Positions 31,357-42,979 of a DNA stretch of 64,000 bases are shown in pieces. Source of the DNA: Limnanthes douglasii subsp. nivea. Its lineage: Eukaryota > Streptophyta > Magnoliopsida > Brassicales > Limnanthaceae. The DNA is taken from assembly GCA_036936605.1 (NCBI GenBank), contig JAUPFV010000004.1, positions 87,446,334 to 87,510,333 on the forward strand, in the 5' to 3' direction. Positions within the stretch are counted from its first letter, which is position 1; each line of letters begins with the position of its first letter. The notes under the pieces are model-generated. The model ran no database searches, was not told where the DNA came from, and saw only the letters and a list, made by a program, of their open reading frames with translations. The translations under genes and the position numbers were made by a program.

Positions 31357-34327
31357 ATGTTCACAGCATGAAACGCACTGGTAAAAGGCGGGTGGCTTAA
31401 TCTCTCGGAGTTAGAAAAAGCACAAAGAGTTGAGCGAGAAAGGTGCATTGCTGCAGGTCTTCTAGTTTCTCCAATTGACAAGTCTGAAAAACCATCTTCA
31501 GAGCGTGATCGAGTTTCATCTTCTGCTAGAAGCTCCAAACCCTGGAGGTTATTTCAACCAAGTCTTTCACCATCGTATCAGGCTCCTCGGTTCAGGAGTC
31601 ACAGCCTACTGTTGAACGGGAAAAAGTTGTTACAAGCACAAGGAGACCCTCTCCATTCATAGCTATGGGATCAGATGCTGAAAATTCCCCAAAAAACTGA
31701 CACTTCGTCGAAGAGGCCGCTTAGTAAAAGGCCAGGCTGTTGTTTCACATCTAAATCTCCGAAATCAGGGCCCCCTAATACTAGGGCCAATGACAAAGCT
31801 ATAGGATCTGAGGCATCCATCAAAGTCCCTAAGGATAAATCATTTGGTCCGGAGGCTACTGGAACAAGCCTTCGACATGAACCCTCCGGATCCGAGCCAC
31901 AACCGGACACCAGACCATTAAGATAAAGTGATGCTCAGCCATCCGGACAACTTACTGAGCCGGCCACCAACACTCATCCACCAATGACAACTGATAAATC
32001 TTCCATGGTGAAGGAAGAGTGATGGAGGACAGCTTTGAAGAAGCCCATTTTGAGACTGACGTCTCCAGGCAGACGGGGGAAGCTGCCACTGACAAGAAGG
32101 GAAAGGGTAAAGAGAAGCTCTGTATGAAACATCCGGACCTTCCGGAGTCCCTTAAAGGCAGAGTGGGACCTTGCTTCCACAAGGTGAGCGTAAAGTATCT
32201 GCTAGCCATGCAGAACATTAATTATGCCTTCATTCATACTGCTGAATTAGGCCGGATCCGGACGAAGTGGGGGATCCCAGAATCTGTCAAAGTGAGGATA
32301 CCGGTCGATCCGGAGACGCCAATGGACTGCAAGCTGAGTGAGATAGTTATCTACACAGAATTGTTCAACTAGGGGCTCAGATTTCCCTTCGACCCAGAGA
32401 TCGTCAGATATTTTCATCTGATAAAGCTCTGTCCAAGCCAACTGAGTCACAATGCTTGGTACACCCTCATGGCTTGCATCATGGCCTCTAGGCTCTCCGG
32501 AATACCGCTTCCAATGAAGCAATTTGCTGCTGTGGCCAGCCTTTGCAAGAATCACATCATCCACTTCTACCATTACAATAAGGGTGACAATTTTAAAGTG
32601 GTGGATGATCTGCTTGAATCGGAGAAGAATTGGAAGACCCAATTCTTGTTCATTAGTGGGGCTTGGGAAAATAGGAGAAAGATTAAAGCTGGTGTCAACC
32701 CAAGCATGCTCACCAACAGATGGAAAAATACAAGTAAATATTTCATCATGTTTGTTCTTCTTTCCTTATAAAAAGTCTATTTACTTAATTGCTATTCTTT
32801 TTCTTTGGGTAGTGCTACCGAAGGAGTTCTCCGACTACTTGAAGGAGGGGCAGACAACCTGTATCAAGCTGAACACTTGGGCTGCTGACAAATGAGGAAA
32901 TCGCTTCCACAATTGTTTTACTGCTGGAAATTTAGTAAGGTCCCACCTCTGGAACACAACCGGCCGGAGAGACCTAACTTGGGAAGAACTGACCACACCA
33001 CCTCCTCCGGGTGTCATCCTGCGGAGGACAGAGGCGAAGGATGGAAAGCTGGCTTTGCCTGCCAGGGCTAAATCCCCAAGTAAGATGAAGGGTAAGAAAG
33101 GCAAGAAGTAGCAAGATGCAACTGAGGTTTCTCAAGGTGATGCTGAGGAAATCATCCTAGGAAATTAGGGAGGGCAGGACCAATGGGGAATCGATGTTGC
33201 TCTTCTTCAAGTTGTTGAAAATGAAAGTACCAAAGAGGTAGGTGGACCTCCAACCCCTCAAAGGCTCCCAAGAAGGATCGAAAACGGGGGGCAGATGGTG
33301 GAGACAGGGAAGCCAAGAAGAAGAAAATCTCCAAGGGGGATGAAGTAGCTCTCCAACCTCCGAAATCACTTCCTTCAGTTGACCCAACAGACCCCACACA
33401 AGCAGAGTAAACCCCAAGTGATCTCCACAACGGAGAGGGTACCGGAGGGGATATCAACATTGATGGAGTGGATATCAGTGGCCTTCAAGGGATTGGTCTT
33501 TACTTTGGAGACCTCGAGAAAGACGACTTTGATGGCCCTTACCTCCCTCCAAGCTACTCGAATATGGTCACTTTCAGCGGTAAGTCATTTTCTGTTTCAG
33601 GGGAAAATGACATGATGACTCACTCCTTGTTGGGAAAAATTCAACCGATGCTCAACCTGGAGAGACAAGTGCGAAGTCAATCTGCCCTTATCAACACACT
33701 CAATGCAGACAAAGAAACTTTATTTAACAACCTCCTTAACGCCAATCAGAGTTTTGAGGCATTAAGAAGAGAGATCGAGGAGTTGAAGAAGGGAAAGAGG
33801 ACTTGGCCACCAGGATGGCCACTTTGGAGGGGGTTAACAAAAAGCTCCAATCTAAGTATTCTGGTTTGGAGAAGGATATCTCCACTTCGAAAGAGGAGGT
33901 GAAGGCCAAAGATAATGTCATCCAGATCCTAACCAATGACAAAATTTCGCTCGAAGATGCTGTGTCTAGAGTTAACCAGGAGAAAGATGATTTGTTAAAG
34001 GAGCAGGAGAAGACAATCCAAGCCAAGATTGATGCATACACCAACGAAGTGATAGATTCCCAAGAGAAGAGGTATGCTGAAGTCAAATCTAACATGGTCT
34101 TGCTCTTTCATCAAACATTTCCGAAGAAGATGCTTGGAGATTTATGGCGATATGTGGAATACGAAGACCTCCCGTTCCACACTATGGTTGATGGTGATAG
34201 GCACAACTACTCCATCGGTTATGATGATACCACTGACGAAGATGAAGGGATCGGAGAGAACCTTAATGAGGAACCCAAAGACCTCAAGAAGAAACCAGAT
34301 GAGGCTGGAACATCTAAGGGAGCCTAG
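31357..34327 (+). pseudogene. Convergent antisense gene (aORF) of element 2, two exons
   Basis: ATG at 31357 (MFTA) is followed by a stop in codon 5, where elements 1 and 3 have Arg. The N-terminal Ser/Pro-rich part is frameshifted. A conserved domain runs at 32019-32730 (KVSVKYLLAMQNINYAFIHT, GLRFPFDPEIVRYFHL, MASRLSGIPLPMKQFAAVAS, NRWKNT). A 79-bp GT-AG intron at 32734-32812 separates it from exon 2 (MLPKEFSDYLKEGQTTC onward). The C-terminal coiled coil is at about 33640-34090, and the acidic tail YDDTTDEDEGIGE ends at 34327. TGG-to-stop changes occur at about 32371 and 32895. Function unknown. Confidence 0.75.
32734..32812 (+). other. Intron of the antisense gene, element 2
   Basis: GTAAATATTTCATC at the donor and a T-rich tract ending TTTGGGTAG at the acceptor bound a 79-bp intron. 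The corresponding intron of element 3 has the same borders. Splicing joins codons for NRWKNT to MLPKEF in one frame. Confidence 0.65.
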
Positions 34328-34902
34328 CCTTAAAATTTTAACTATCTTTTATTTTCCTTTAATTCTTGTGTTAGACTAAAGTCCTTGGATGGCCAAGGCA
34401 TTTTTGTAACTGTGTCCGGCTCTTGTCCGGATAAATCTTTCCTTTTAAAACTTCAAAGTCCTTGGATGGCCAAGGCATTTTACGTGTTTTAATATCATTC
34501 CCTGGTGTTTAGCCGGGCAGTTTTACCTTACACAATTCTTGCATTGTCTTATGTTTGCCCAATTTTTATAGCTAATGTTTAAATAGCCCCTAGTCATTTT
34601 ACAAGTATTTTAAGGTGAGAGTGTTTAAATTCTCCGATGACAAATGTTTAAATGGTCATCCCTCCACCAGATAAATCTGGTCTGTTAATGATACTTAGAA
34701 AGTTTTAAACAAGCTATCAATCAAACCACTTTAAATTTTTTAAGAAAGCATCAAATTTCATTAAAAAACTCGGGCACCTCATTAAAACCTCCCCGCGCCA
34801 CCAAGGTAGGAAAGAGTATGCCCCATAATATTTACATGGACTTTAAACAAGTAAATAGTTACATAACTTTTATTCTAGATACAACCGGAGGTGTTCAATG
34901 TT
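34328..34902. other. Convergent spacer of element 2 with two hairpins
   Basis: The CCTTGG-ATGG-CCAAGG hairpin occurs at 34383-34398 and 34460-34475. The conserved TTAAATTCTCCGATGACAAA and CCTCCCCGCGCCACC segments follow at about 34626 and 34790. It has the same order as in elements 1 and 3. Confidence 0.6.
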
Positions 34903-36231
34903 TTAGGGGTAATTCAAGATCCTTCCATCTTTATCTTGAAGCTTGTATGTCCCAGGCTTACGCTTTTCAATGACCACATAGGGTCCTTCCCAATTTGGAG
35001 CTAGCTTGTCGAACTGCTTCTCCTTAGTATGTAGGAAGACTTTTCTCAACACTTTATCCCCTAGTTGAAAATCCCTCCTTCTGACTCTAGAAGCAAATTT
35101 TCTTCTCATCAAACCCTGATAGTGTGTGGCTCTTACTTGAGCCTTAACTCTTTTTTCTTATATCAAGTCGAGTTGACTTCTGATTGCCACTTCATTAGCA
35201 TGTTCGGAAATATTGTGGACTCTAAACGAAGGAAGAGTTGCTCCTATAGGAGCTATTGCATCCATACCATATACCAAGGAAAATGGAGATTCCTATGTAG
35301 CAGCCCCAGGAGTATTCTGGTAGGCCCATAGTACTTCTTGTAGATAGCTTGGCCACTTAACAGCAGCTTCTTCTAGATTCTTTTTAAGACCGGACAGAAT
35401 GGTCATGTTCGCCACTTCAACCTGGCCATTTGCTTGTGGGTGGAAAGGAGAAGAGAAGCAATGCTAAATACCTCTAGAGGCACAGAAGCTCTCCATATCC
35501 TTATTATCGAACTGTTGCCCATTGTCTGTGGTTATCTTTTATGGAACCCCAAATCTGCAGAAAATATTAGATAAGATAAATTTTATAACAGCTTTTGAAG
35601 TAGTTCCTGCCAATGGGGTTGCTTCTATCCATTTTGAGAAATAATCGATGGCAACAATGATAGTTCTGCACCCTCCGGACGCCATAGGTAGAGGTCCCAC
35701 CAGATCCAGCCCCCAACGAGCAAAAGGTATTGGCTCAGAAAGTGACTCTAAAGGGACAGGTGGGATATGAATTTCATTACCGTATCTTTTGCATGAATCA
35801 CACTTCTTCACCAATTCCTTGGTATCTTTCATTATAGAGGGCCAGTGGTATCCGACCAACAAGACTCTTCTGGTTAAAGCTCTATAACCACAGTGCGCTG
35901 ATCCCTCACCATCATGGAGTTCGGACAGCACTATCTGGGACTCTTCAATCCTTAAACATCGCAAGAGAGGTCTATTAAAAGACTTCTTGTAAAGAACGTC
36001 TCTTAGGATTACAAATCCACGAGTCTTATACATCACTTTTCTTGCTATCGCCTTTTCCGGAGGCAAGATGTCATCTGAAATGTATTGAAAAAGAGGATAC
36101 CTCCAGTCTTGAGGTTGACTCATTTGTATGTTTAAACTTTCCTCCCCCTCCTTGCTCTGATTGAGTTGAATGGATGGACACTCTTGCACGTGAATCCATG
36201 GGTAGGACTCCGAATATGCTATGGTTGCCAA
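34903..36231 (-). pseudogene. Integrase of element 2
   Basis: The zinc-binding domain and the start of the catalytic core are in one frame (36231-35539): HDGEGSAHCGYRALTRR, CDSCKRYGNEIHIP, then WGLDLVGPLPMASGGCR. A stop at about 35539 precedes the TDNGQQF-like second Asp region. The C-terminal domain GDKVLRKVFLHTKEKQFD and WEGPYVVIEK is at 35112-34903. Several stops lie in between. Confidence 0.85.
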
Positions 36232-36239
36232 GGAGTCTG

Positions 36240-37183
36240 CTAACGTATTTCTGTTCGGGGTATGTGCTCATAGGTGATGTATTTGAAGTTAAGTGCCACT
36301 TCTTTAAGAATGAAAAAATATTTAATCAGCTGCTCCTTTTTTTCCTCAGATTGACCTTGTGCATGATGGATAAGAAGCTGAGAATCACTCATTAACCTGA
36401 CCCTTTTGGCTCCACAAATTAGGGCTAACTTTAAACCAACTATGGCAACTTCATATTCGAACTCATTGTTAAAAGCCCTGAAAGCAAAACATATAGCCTC
36501 GTACATCTTGTCGTCGTACGGAGAGGTTAAACATATTCCAGCACCACAATGGTACTTGATCCACCGTCAGTCCGAACAGCCCATACTTTCTTAGCCTTTT
36601 CACCTATTGCTTGCTTAGTGTCCATGTCCGAATGGAATTCAACTAGGAATTCAGCAACATATTGAGCATTGATTACAGTTTGAGGGGCAAAATCAATATC
36701 ATAGTCCCCCAACTTTACTGACCATTTGGTCATTCTGCTTGATACGTCTGCCTTCTGGAGAACGTTTTTCAAGGGAAAATACGTTCGGACAATGATAGAA
36801 TGAGACTGAAAGTAGGGTCTCATTTTCCTAGCAGAAATTACTAAAGCCAGTGCTAGTTTTTCAAGTTTTAAATACCTCTTTTCAGCATCTATCAAGCTTT
36901 TGTTTATGTAGTACACCGGATGAGGATAATTATCGACCTCCCTCACTAGCACTGCACTTATGGCACAATCGGAGACTACTAAATATATGTACAGTGTCTC
37001 TCCATCAATAGGTTTAAACAAGGTTTTGGGGGAGGATAAGTGTTTTTTAATTTCATCGAAAGCCCGGCCGCACTGTGGAGACCAGTTGAATTCTTTTGCA
37101 CCCTTTAAAGTTTGGAAAAACGGGGCACACCTATCCGAAGACCTTGAGATAAAACGGTTTAGAGCAGCTAACCTCCCTGTCAA
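36240..37183 (-). pseudogene. RT thumb and RNase H of element 2
   Basis: The frame at 37183-36527 begins LTGRLAALNRFISRSSDRC-like and includes SDCAISAVLVREV and SSRMTKWSVKLGDYDIDFAP, the first RNase H-like domain and linker. VRTDGGSSTI begins the second RNase H at about 36590. A frameshift near 36530 leads to the frame 36506-36240 with NNEFEYEVAIVGLKLA and LMSDSQLLIHHAQG. Confidence 0.87.
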
Positions 37184-38889
37184 TCTTTGTACTTCTTTAA
37201 TATTCCGAGGAGGCTCCGTCTGAATAAAGCACTAAGTTGGTCTGGATCAGGCTGTATCCCTTTCTCACTTATCACATACCCCAAAAACTTCCTGGACTGT
37301 ACTCCAAAAACACACTTCTCTGGGTTCAACTTTAAATTAACTTTTACTAAGTTGACAAAAGTTTCTTGCAGATCTGCCAAGTGTAGTTCTTCTTCCACAC
37401 TCTTTACCATCATGTCATCAATGTAGACTTCCATGTTTCTTCCAATCTGATTAGCGAAATCTTTGTTCACTAACCTTTGATAGGTAGCCCCAGCATTCTT
37501 TAACCCAAAAGGAATCATCTTATAACAATGAAGGCCCCTATCAGTAACAAAAGTGGTGTGTTCTTGATCCTTCAGATCCACTTGAATCTGATTATACCCG
37601 GAGAAGGCATCCATAAAGGACAACAACTTGTTCCCAGACGTGGAGTCCACTAACTGATCGATCTGAGGAACCGGATATAGGTCTTTTGGGCGAGCCCTAT
37701 TAAGGTCTGTAAAGTCGATGCACATTCACCATTTCCCATTTTTCTTTTTTACTAATACCGGATTGGTTGTCCATAAAGGGTATTGGGATTCCTTTATGTG
37801 CCCCATCGTAGTAAGCCGGTCAACCTCTTGAACTATGGCATCAGCTTTCTCCTTAGAAAAAACTCTCTTCTTTTGTACAACAGGTGCTACATATCTTTGG
37901 ATGGATAGTTGGTGTGATATAACATCTGCTGGTACTCCGGTTACATCAGCATTGCACCAACCAAAAACATGCTGATGGTCTGTTAAAAAAGATAGCATTT
38001 TACTCCTCAGTTGTGATATCATCTTAGATCCAATCTTGACGTTTATTTCTTTAGCCAGAGAGTGAGTTTCAACCTCTTCAATTGGTATTAAAACACTAGG
38101 GGTCTCTCTAGGGTCATCAATTTCACCCTCTCCCCCAGAGGGCCCCTCCAACTGATAATCCTCACTGATCCGAACTGCCCCCAAAGTTCGAGAGACCATT
38201 GTTGTTGCATAACACTCCCTTGCTACATTTTGACTACTTCGGACAACTCCCACTTGTCCTTGCACATCGTATTTTAAACATTGGTGGACTGTTGAAGCCA
38301 CACCATGCATCCTGGAGAGCCAAGACCTTCCCAAAATGGCATTGTAGCATGTGGGACAATCCACCACAATGAAAAGTACTCTGACCATCTTCTTAAAAGG
38401 GCCCTTGCCCAACAAAACCTCTTCCTCAAACTCCCCGATTACGTCCGTTGAGCTTCCAGTGAAACCCACAATTGACATGTTCGAACGTTGAATCACTGCT
38501 GGATTCTTCATTTTTTTATATGAAGTTAAAAAGAGGATATTGGCTGAACTACCGGTGTCCACCAAAATTCGTCTAACGTCATTGCCCCCAATGGATGCTC
38601 CTATCACCACAGCATCTTCATGGGGACCAGCTATGTCCCTCAAATCATCTTCATCAAAAACAATGAAGGGAAAAGGAATTTGTGATTGATAGGAAGTCAT
38701 GAATCCTTCCAGTTGAGTAGCCATGGTATGAACATGCCTCTTCCTCGAAGAAGCAGTCGGTGCAGTCATGGTGTCCCCCCCCCCCCCCCCCCCCGCCAAA
38801 TATGGTAAGTGACTCAAAAAAGGTGATGAGTCCGGACACCGTCTTGCTATGTTCTGTGATAACGCCCACCTTATTCCAGGTTGGATCAT
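37180..38889 (-). pseudogene. Protease and reverse transcriptase of element 2
   Basis: The protease at 38700-38250 keeps the active site VDTGSSANILF and CYNAILGRSWL, the only intact retropepsin motif among the three elements. The same frame continues into RT (PLWTTNPVLVKKKNGKW) and stops at 37726 through a TGA in place of Arg. RT resumes in frame as MCIDFTDLNRARPKDLYP and retains YIDDMMVKSVEEEL. A 20-nt poly-C run at 38775-38794 sits just upstream of the protease. Confidence 0.88.
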
Positions 38890-40539
38890 GATCCAAATAC
38901 TCTAACTCCAATCTTTCAATTATCACCATAGCCCCATCCGGAGCCGATGTCCCTGCGTTGTTTGTTGGGTCAGTCCGATGAGCATTATCAGGCCTACTTC
39001 CACTTCTTATTTTAACATAAGCACTTAACTTTCCTCTTTCAATCAAATTTTACCCCTCTTGTTTCAAAGCAATGCAACTTCTGTATTATGACCAATATCA
39101 TGATGGTATTGGCAGAAACAATTATTACGACTTTCCATGGGAGATTGAAGCGCAGGTGGCTTCCTGAAATGTACTTCGTCTTTTATTTTGTCATAGATGG
39201 TTGCCGCATTCTCTTTCAACTTGGCAAACCACTCCGGTTGAACCCAAGGCCCTCGTTTATTTATGGATTGTTAGCACTGAGCTAGTGTTGGGTGGGATTG
39301 AGCCTTGGCCCTGTTGGGACCCTGTCCGGCTTCCTTATCTTTGTACCCGAACTGATTCTGGTTCTGGTTTGGTGCAGCTGGGGCCGATCTCACCTGCCTA
39401 TACACCCTGGTCTTTTTCGTTTCATCTGCATTGATTTGTTTCCCCACTTGATTCAGTAAACCGACCCATGTCATGGCATTCTTTCAGGTTACTGAATCAG
39501 CCAAATTACTAGGGTTCAAACCTTGCCTTAGAGAAGCTATTGCTACTTGTTCAAAGCAATCAGCTAATCCATTCTTGGTGTTCACAAAGCGACTTATATA
39601 TTCTTTCAAGGATTCATTTGGTTCTTGGGCACAATGGATAATAGTGTCTCCATTGCTCTTCACTTCCTTACTTCCGACGAACTGCCTCCGGAAGGCCACC
39701 CAAAAAGTATCAAAATTTCTGATGCAACCCTGTGGCAGACTATTATACCACTTCAGAGCACTCCCCGTAAAATACTGGGAGAACGCTCTACAAAGCAACT
39801 TATCATCATCGTCAAAATTCATCATAAAGTTTTTGAATTGTTCCAGATGATTATTTGGATCTTTACTCCCATCATATTTTTCCATCTTTGTACTGTCAAA
39901 CCTCTTAGGAAGGTTTCCGGACAGTATCTTGGAAGACAATGGAGATTGTCTCCAATTCCGGCCACGACTAAACACAGTATCTTCATTGGGAGTTGCAAAG
40001 ATACCTGGTTCATCATGAAAGGCGAAAGGATCCATCAACAGTCGGTCTACATGTTTCCGACCATGGCTGTGACCATGAGATGACCCTTTTCCTAGATGCC
40101 TTTTCAACATTCCATGCCTGTCCCTCTTTCTTGAATACTTTTTTACCAACTTTTGCTTCTTTTTAGAATGACCCTCATCACTACTGGATGACATGGACTC
40201 CTCAACTCCATCTTCGTTCGAGGAGCTACTAGAAGATTCTGAATCTGAATCTGAATCTGAGCTCTCCACCGGTTTAGACCGGTGATACTTTTTTGAGCTA
40301 GCATGAGTCTTTTTAGTACTTACATGGGTTTTTGCTGATGGGTCATGCTCTCTTGGATTGTCAGTGTGGTGAACGGCTGACACTTTTGATTTTTCTTTTA
40401 AGCCCATCTCCACCCTTTTAGCAGCCCTCAAGGCTTCTATTTCAGCTTTCAATCTATCTCGCTCTTCAATCGTATATTCATCATTTTCTCCCACCACTTC
40501 TGCCAAAGTTGGTGGCACTTCCTGCTCGTCCGGATTCAT
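38654..40539 (-). pseudogene. gag of element 2
   Basis: This is the best-preserved gag of the window, with 351 uninterrupted codons from 40539 (MNPDEQEVPPTLAEVVGEND). It has a charged N-terminal helix (IEERDRLKAEIEALRAAK), a Ser/Lys-rich linker, and the capsid-like core (FDSTKMEKYDGSKDPNNHLE, then GSALKWYNSLPQGC) up to LNPSNLADSVT. A frameshift at about 39474 leads into AQSHPTLAQC-type linker sequence (39474-39271). The end is near 38654, after KLSAYVKIRSGSRPDNAH. It is broken by at least two frameshifts. Confidence 0.87.
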
Positions 40540-40611
40540 CCGAACTGGTTTTTCTTGATGGTTTCGAATGCTAAATTCAGGAACCTTCTCCTCCCACTGT
40601 GGTCGCCAATT

Positions 40612-40987
40612 TGGTGTGGATTATTCTCGACTGAGGGTAATTTGGTCAGGTGTTTTGTGGTGTTTCAAAGGTATTTAATGTCTGGGTGTTTTGTAGTGAG
40701 AGATTTAAGCTACCTGGTTGTATTAAATGTTCATTACCCTCATTAATGAAAGTGGTTGGGTATTTATACCCTTAATTATGGGCCACATGGGCTTTCGAGT
40801 CAAACTTATGAAACCGGGGTGAGTTCAAAAACCCATTAGTTTATTAAGCAGATTAGCAATTAGCTTAGTCAAAAGGTGATTAGTTTTTAGTACTTTTGTC
40901 CAGTTTGGATGGTTCGGTGGGTGGCTTTTGTCCGAATTGCCTCTGTCCGGTTTCTATAGTTAGTGGTGAAAAGTTTTGGACTCATCA
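40612..40987 (-). repeat. 5' LTR of element 2
   Basis: The 376-bp LTR has the palindromic box GGGTATTTATACCC at about 40758-40771, which gives TATAAATA for the minus-strand transcript. The primer site follows immediately to the left (TTGGCGACCACAGTGGGAG on the minus strand). Confidence 0.9.
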
Positions 40988-40992
40988 AATTT

Positions 40993-41735
40993 TATAAATT
41001 ATATCAAGGCCCTGTCCTCCCCTACTCAAGGAGAATTCCCTGATATATTTGGTTGTCTTGTTTGTAGTAGATTGCAGCAAAAGTAAAATGTGATCTTAGA
41101 AACCTCCATGAAATTCATGTATTTAAACCTTTCTCTCATAAGCTCCTAATTCATATCCCAACCTGATGGCCATTCAACCCCACTTTCAATCAACAATCTA
41201 CAAAACCCACACTTCCTCTACACCGTTTTTCTCATCCTAAACACCACTACCAGATACATCACTCAAGCAAAAATACTACTTTATATCTACCCTATTTCTA
41301 TGGTAAAATCAATAACTACAAACTATCATTGAGCTTATCTTTTTCATATTTCTATACTAAATTTTGTATCAACAAACTACCGATAAGCTTTCGTTACAAG
41401 ACATATCTAATGAAAACTAGGAATCTAACTTCAATAGAGAATGAAAGCAATGCTAGATCAAACATCTATGCTAATGTTAAAGAAAATAATAAAAAATTTC
41501 TTATACTTTAAATATCAACCACATGAATCGCAATATAGCAGGAAAATCTTTGGCCAACATACTTCTCGAAACAATATCTCCCTTTATGACTGCAATTCTC
41601 GGATATTAAGTAATCATGACTTGAAAACTAGGCAGTATGTACTCCTACTAAGCCACTGGTCAAAACACTGTATAAGATTTGGCAGAAAAAAGAGAATATG
41701 ACTAACCGCATACGTTGGAAGAATTCATAGGAAGA
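40993..41735. other. Spacer right of element 2
   Basis: No gene is supported. The sequence is less AT-biased than neighbouring spacers and may be the former 3' flank of the minus-strand gene fragment at 41736-41998. Confidence 0.4.
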
Positions 41736-41998
41736 CTATAATCCGTACATCTTTGTGAAACTTGTGTAAGCAAGGAACATGTCATATAGTTTCTGCAATG
41801 GATGGAGACTCAAGCCAACTGCACATGCTTCTTCTAAGTTTTCAGCCTATGATAAAAAAGAGCACCAATAAGAAAGTGAATAGGAGTTTTCTTTTACATT
41901 GAAAACAAAATTGAAACATTTACCTAAACTATCGACTCGGGTAAACTATTAATCTGATTGACAGATGATCCAACATGATGAATATTTTCTAAAAGCAT
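41736..41998 (-). pseudogene. Fragment of an unidentified host gene, two exons
   Basis: Exon A (41998-41924) reads MLLENIHHVGSSVNQINSLP then ESIV and a TAG stop in the last codon. An intron of 77 bp (41923-41847, GTAAAT to CATAG) follows. Exon B (41846-41736, 37 codons in phase) reads AENLEEACAVGLSLHPLQKL then YDMFLAYTSFTKMYGL and a stop. The phase match and the soluble, helical, protein-like text indicate a real former gene. The TAG next to the donor is one substitution from CAG (Gln). Pyrimidine-rich sequence upstream, to about 42250, resembles a 5' UTR. I do not recognise the family. Confidence 0.5.
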
Positions 41999-42259
41999 CA
42001 CAAAACCCTAACAAGATATTATGGAATAACCAGAAATTTAGGGATTTATTAAAAAAAATAGAAAACTAAACCTGATTTAGAGTTGATGGAGCTCCGATTG
42101 AAGCGAAGTCGGTGTTATCGACGATGACCGGTTACATTTTCAGAGAAGTACGACTGATCGAAGCGAAATCAAAGTTATCGACAACGACAAGTTAGATTTT
42201 GAGAGGAGGGAGACTGTTTGGTGTATTTGTTGAAGAATACCGATCTTTGGTTGAATTAA

Positions 42260-42918
42260 GAATAAGGTTATTTTTGTCTTAAAAAATTATTAAAGCATGT
42301 AATTAGAAATTTTAAATTTTTTGGTGCATCTAATAAGAAATAATGATACTAGGACACAGCAAACAAGAATTATAAAATTTTTGGTGTACCTAATAGAAAA
42401 TAACCCAATATAAAAATACAAATATAAATTTAAAAAATATTAGTTTTAAAATCAAATTTATAAAATTTAAAAACTAAATATTTGAAATGAATGCATGTTG
42501 TTTATTTTTCAAAAATATTAAATAAATTATAAAAAAAATTGCATTATCAAAGGGGTTGGTCCCCTTATAACAAATAAGCCTAGATTTACAATGGACTACC
42601 GCAAAACAGATCCGGAAAATATACAAGAAATACAAACTAAATGTTCCACCATCATCGACTACCAAGAATGTTCTACCATTGGTGACCGTCGACATATTTA
42701 GAGTACATCCATGGAATACAAATTGAAACTACATCACTACAGTTAAGATCAATACCAAAAAATCCAAACATATATCTATCAAACCAAAGATCTAACAATA
42801 AAATATTATAGAGATAGGCTTGAACTAGAAAACTCACACACCACAAACAAGGTTGAGAGTGACAAAAACCAACCCATGTAAGTCAATAAATGTGCATGTA
42901 AATAGTATTGAGTTGAGA
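42260..42918. other. AT-rich spacer
   Basis: No gene. The segment 42300-42400 has echoes of 26080-26165. Confidence 0.4.
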
Positions 42919-42972
42919 GATTTGGTCAAATATATAATGATATATGAGTTGAGGATAACCATTGTTGCCGAT
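42919..42972. repeat. 54-bp direct repeat, copy 1 (copy 2 at 44941-44994)
   Basis: The sequence GATTTGGTCAAATATATAAT and the following 34 bp recur at 44941-44994 with three differences. The non-autonomous MULE inserted immediately after this copy. The copies could be remnants of long terminal repeats or of a local duplication. Confidence 0.75.
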
Positions 42973-42979
42973 AAATGAC

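Larger units (their letters stand above)
30127..40987 (-). mobile_element. Ty3/gypsy (Tat-like) retrotransposon, element 2, with nested solo LTR
   Basis: The element runs between TSD copies AATTT (30122-30126 and 40988-40992). The LTRs are 30127-30923 (about 373 bp once the solo-LTR insertion is removed) and 40612-40987 (376 bp). Gag-pol runs on the minus strand and the antisense gene on the plus strand. LTR divergence is about 19 substitutions by eye. The layout is the same as element 1, but the LTR belongs to the shorter variant. Several in-frame stops and frameshifts make it non-autonomous. Confidence 0.92.

Noticed and set aside
31351..31368. Short intron (GTGAGT to ACAG) just at the antisense gene start of element 2
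   Set aside because: At 18 nt it is far below the size of a plant intron, and the stretch aligns as coding sequence in elements 1 and 3.
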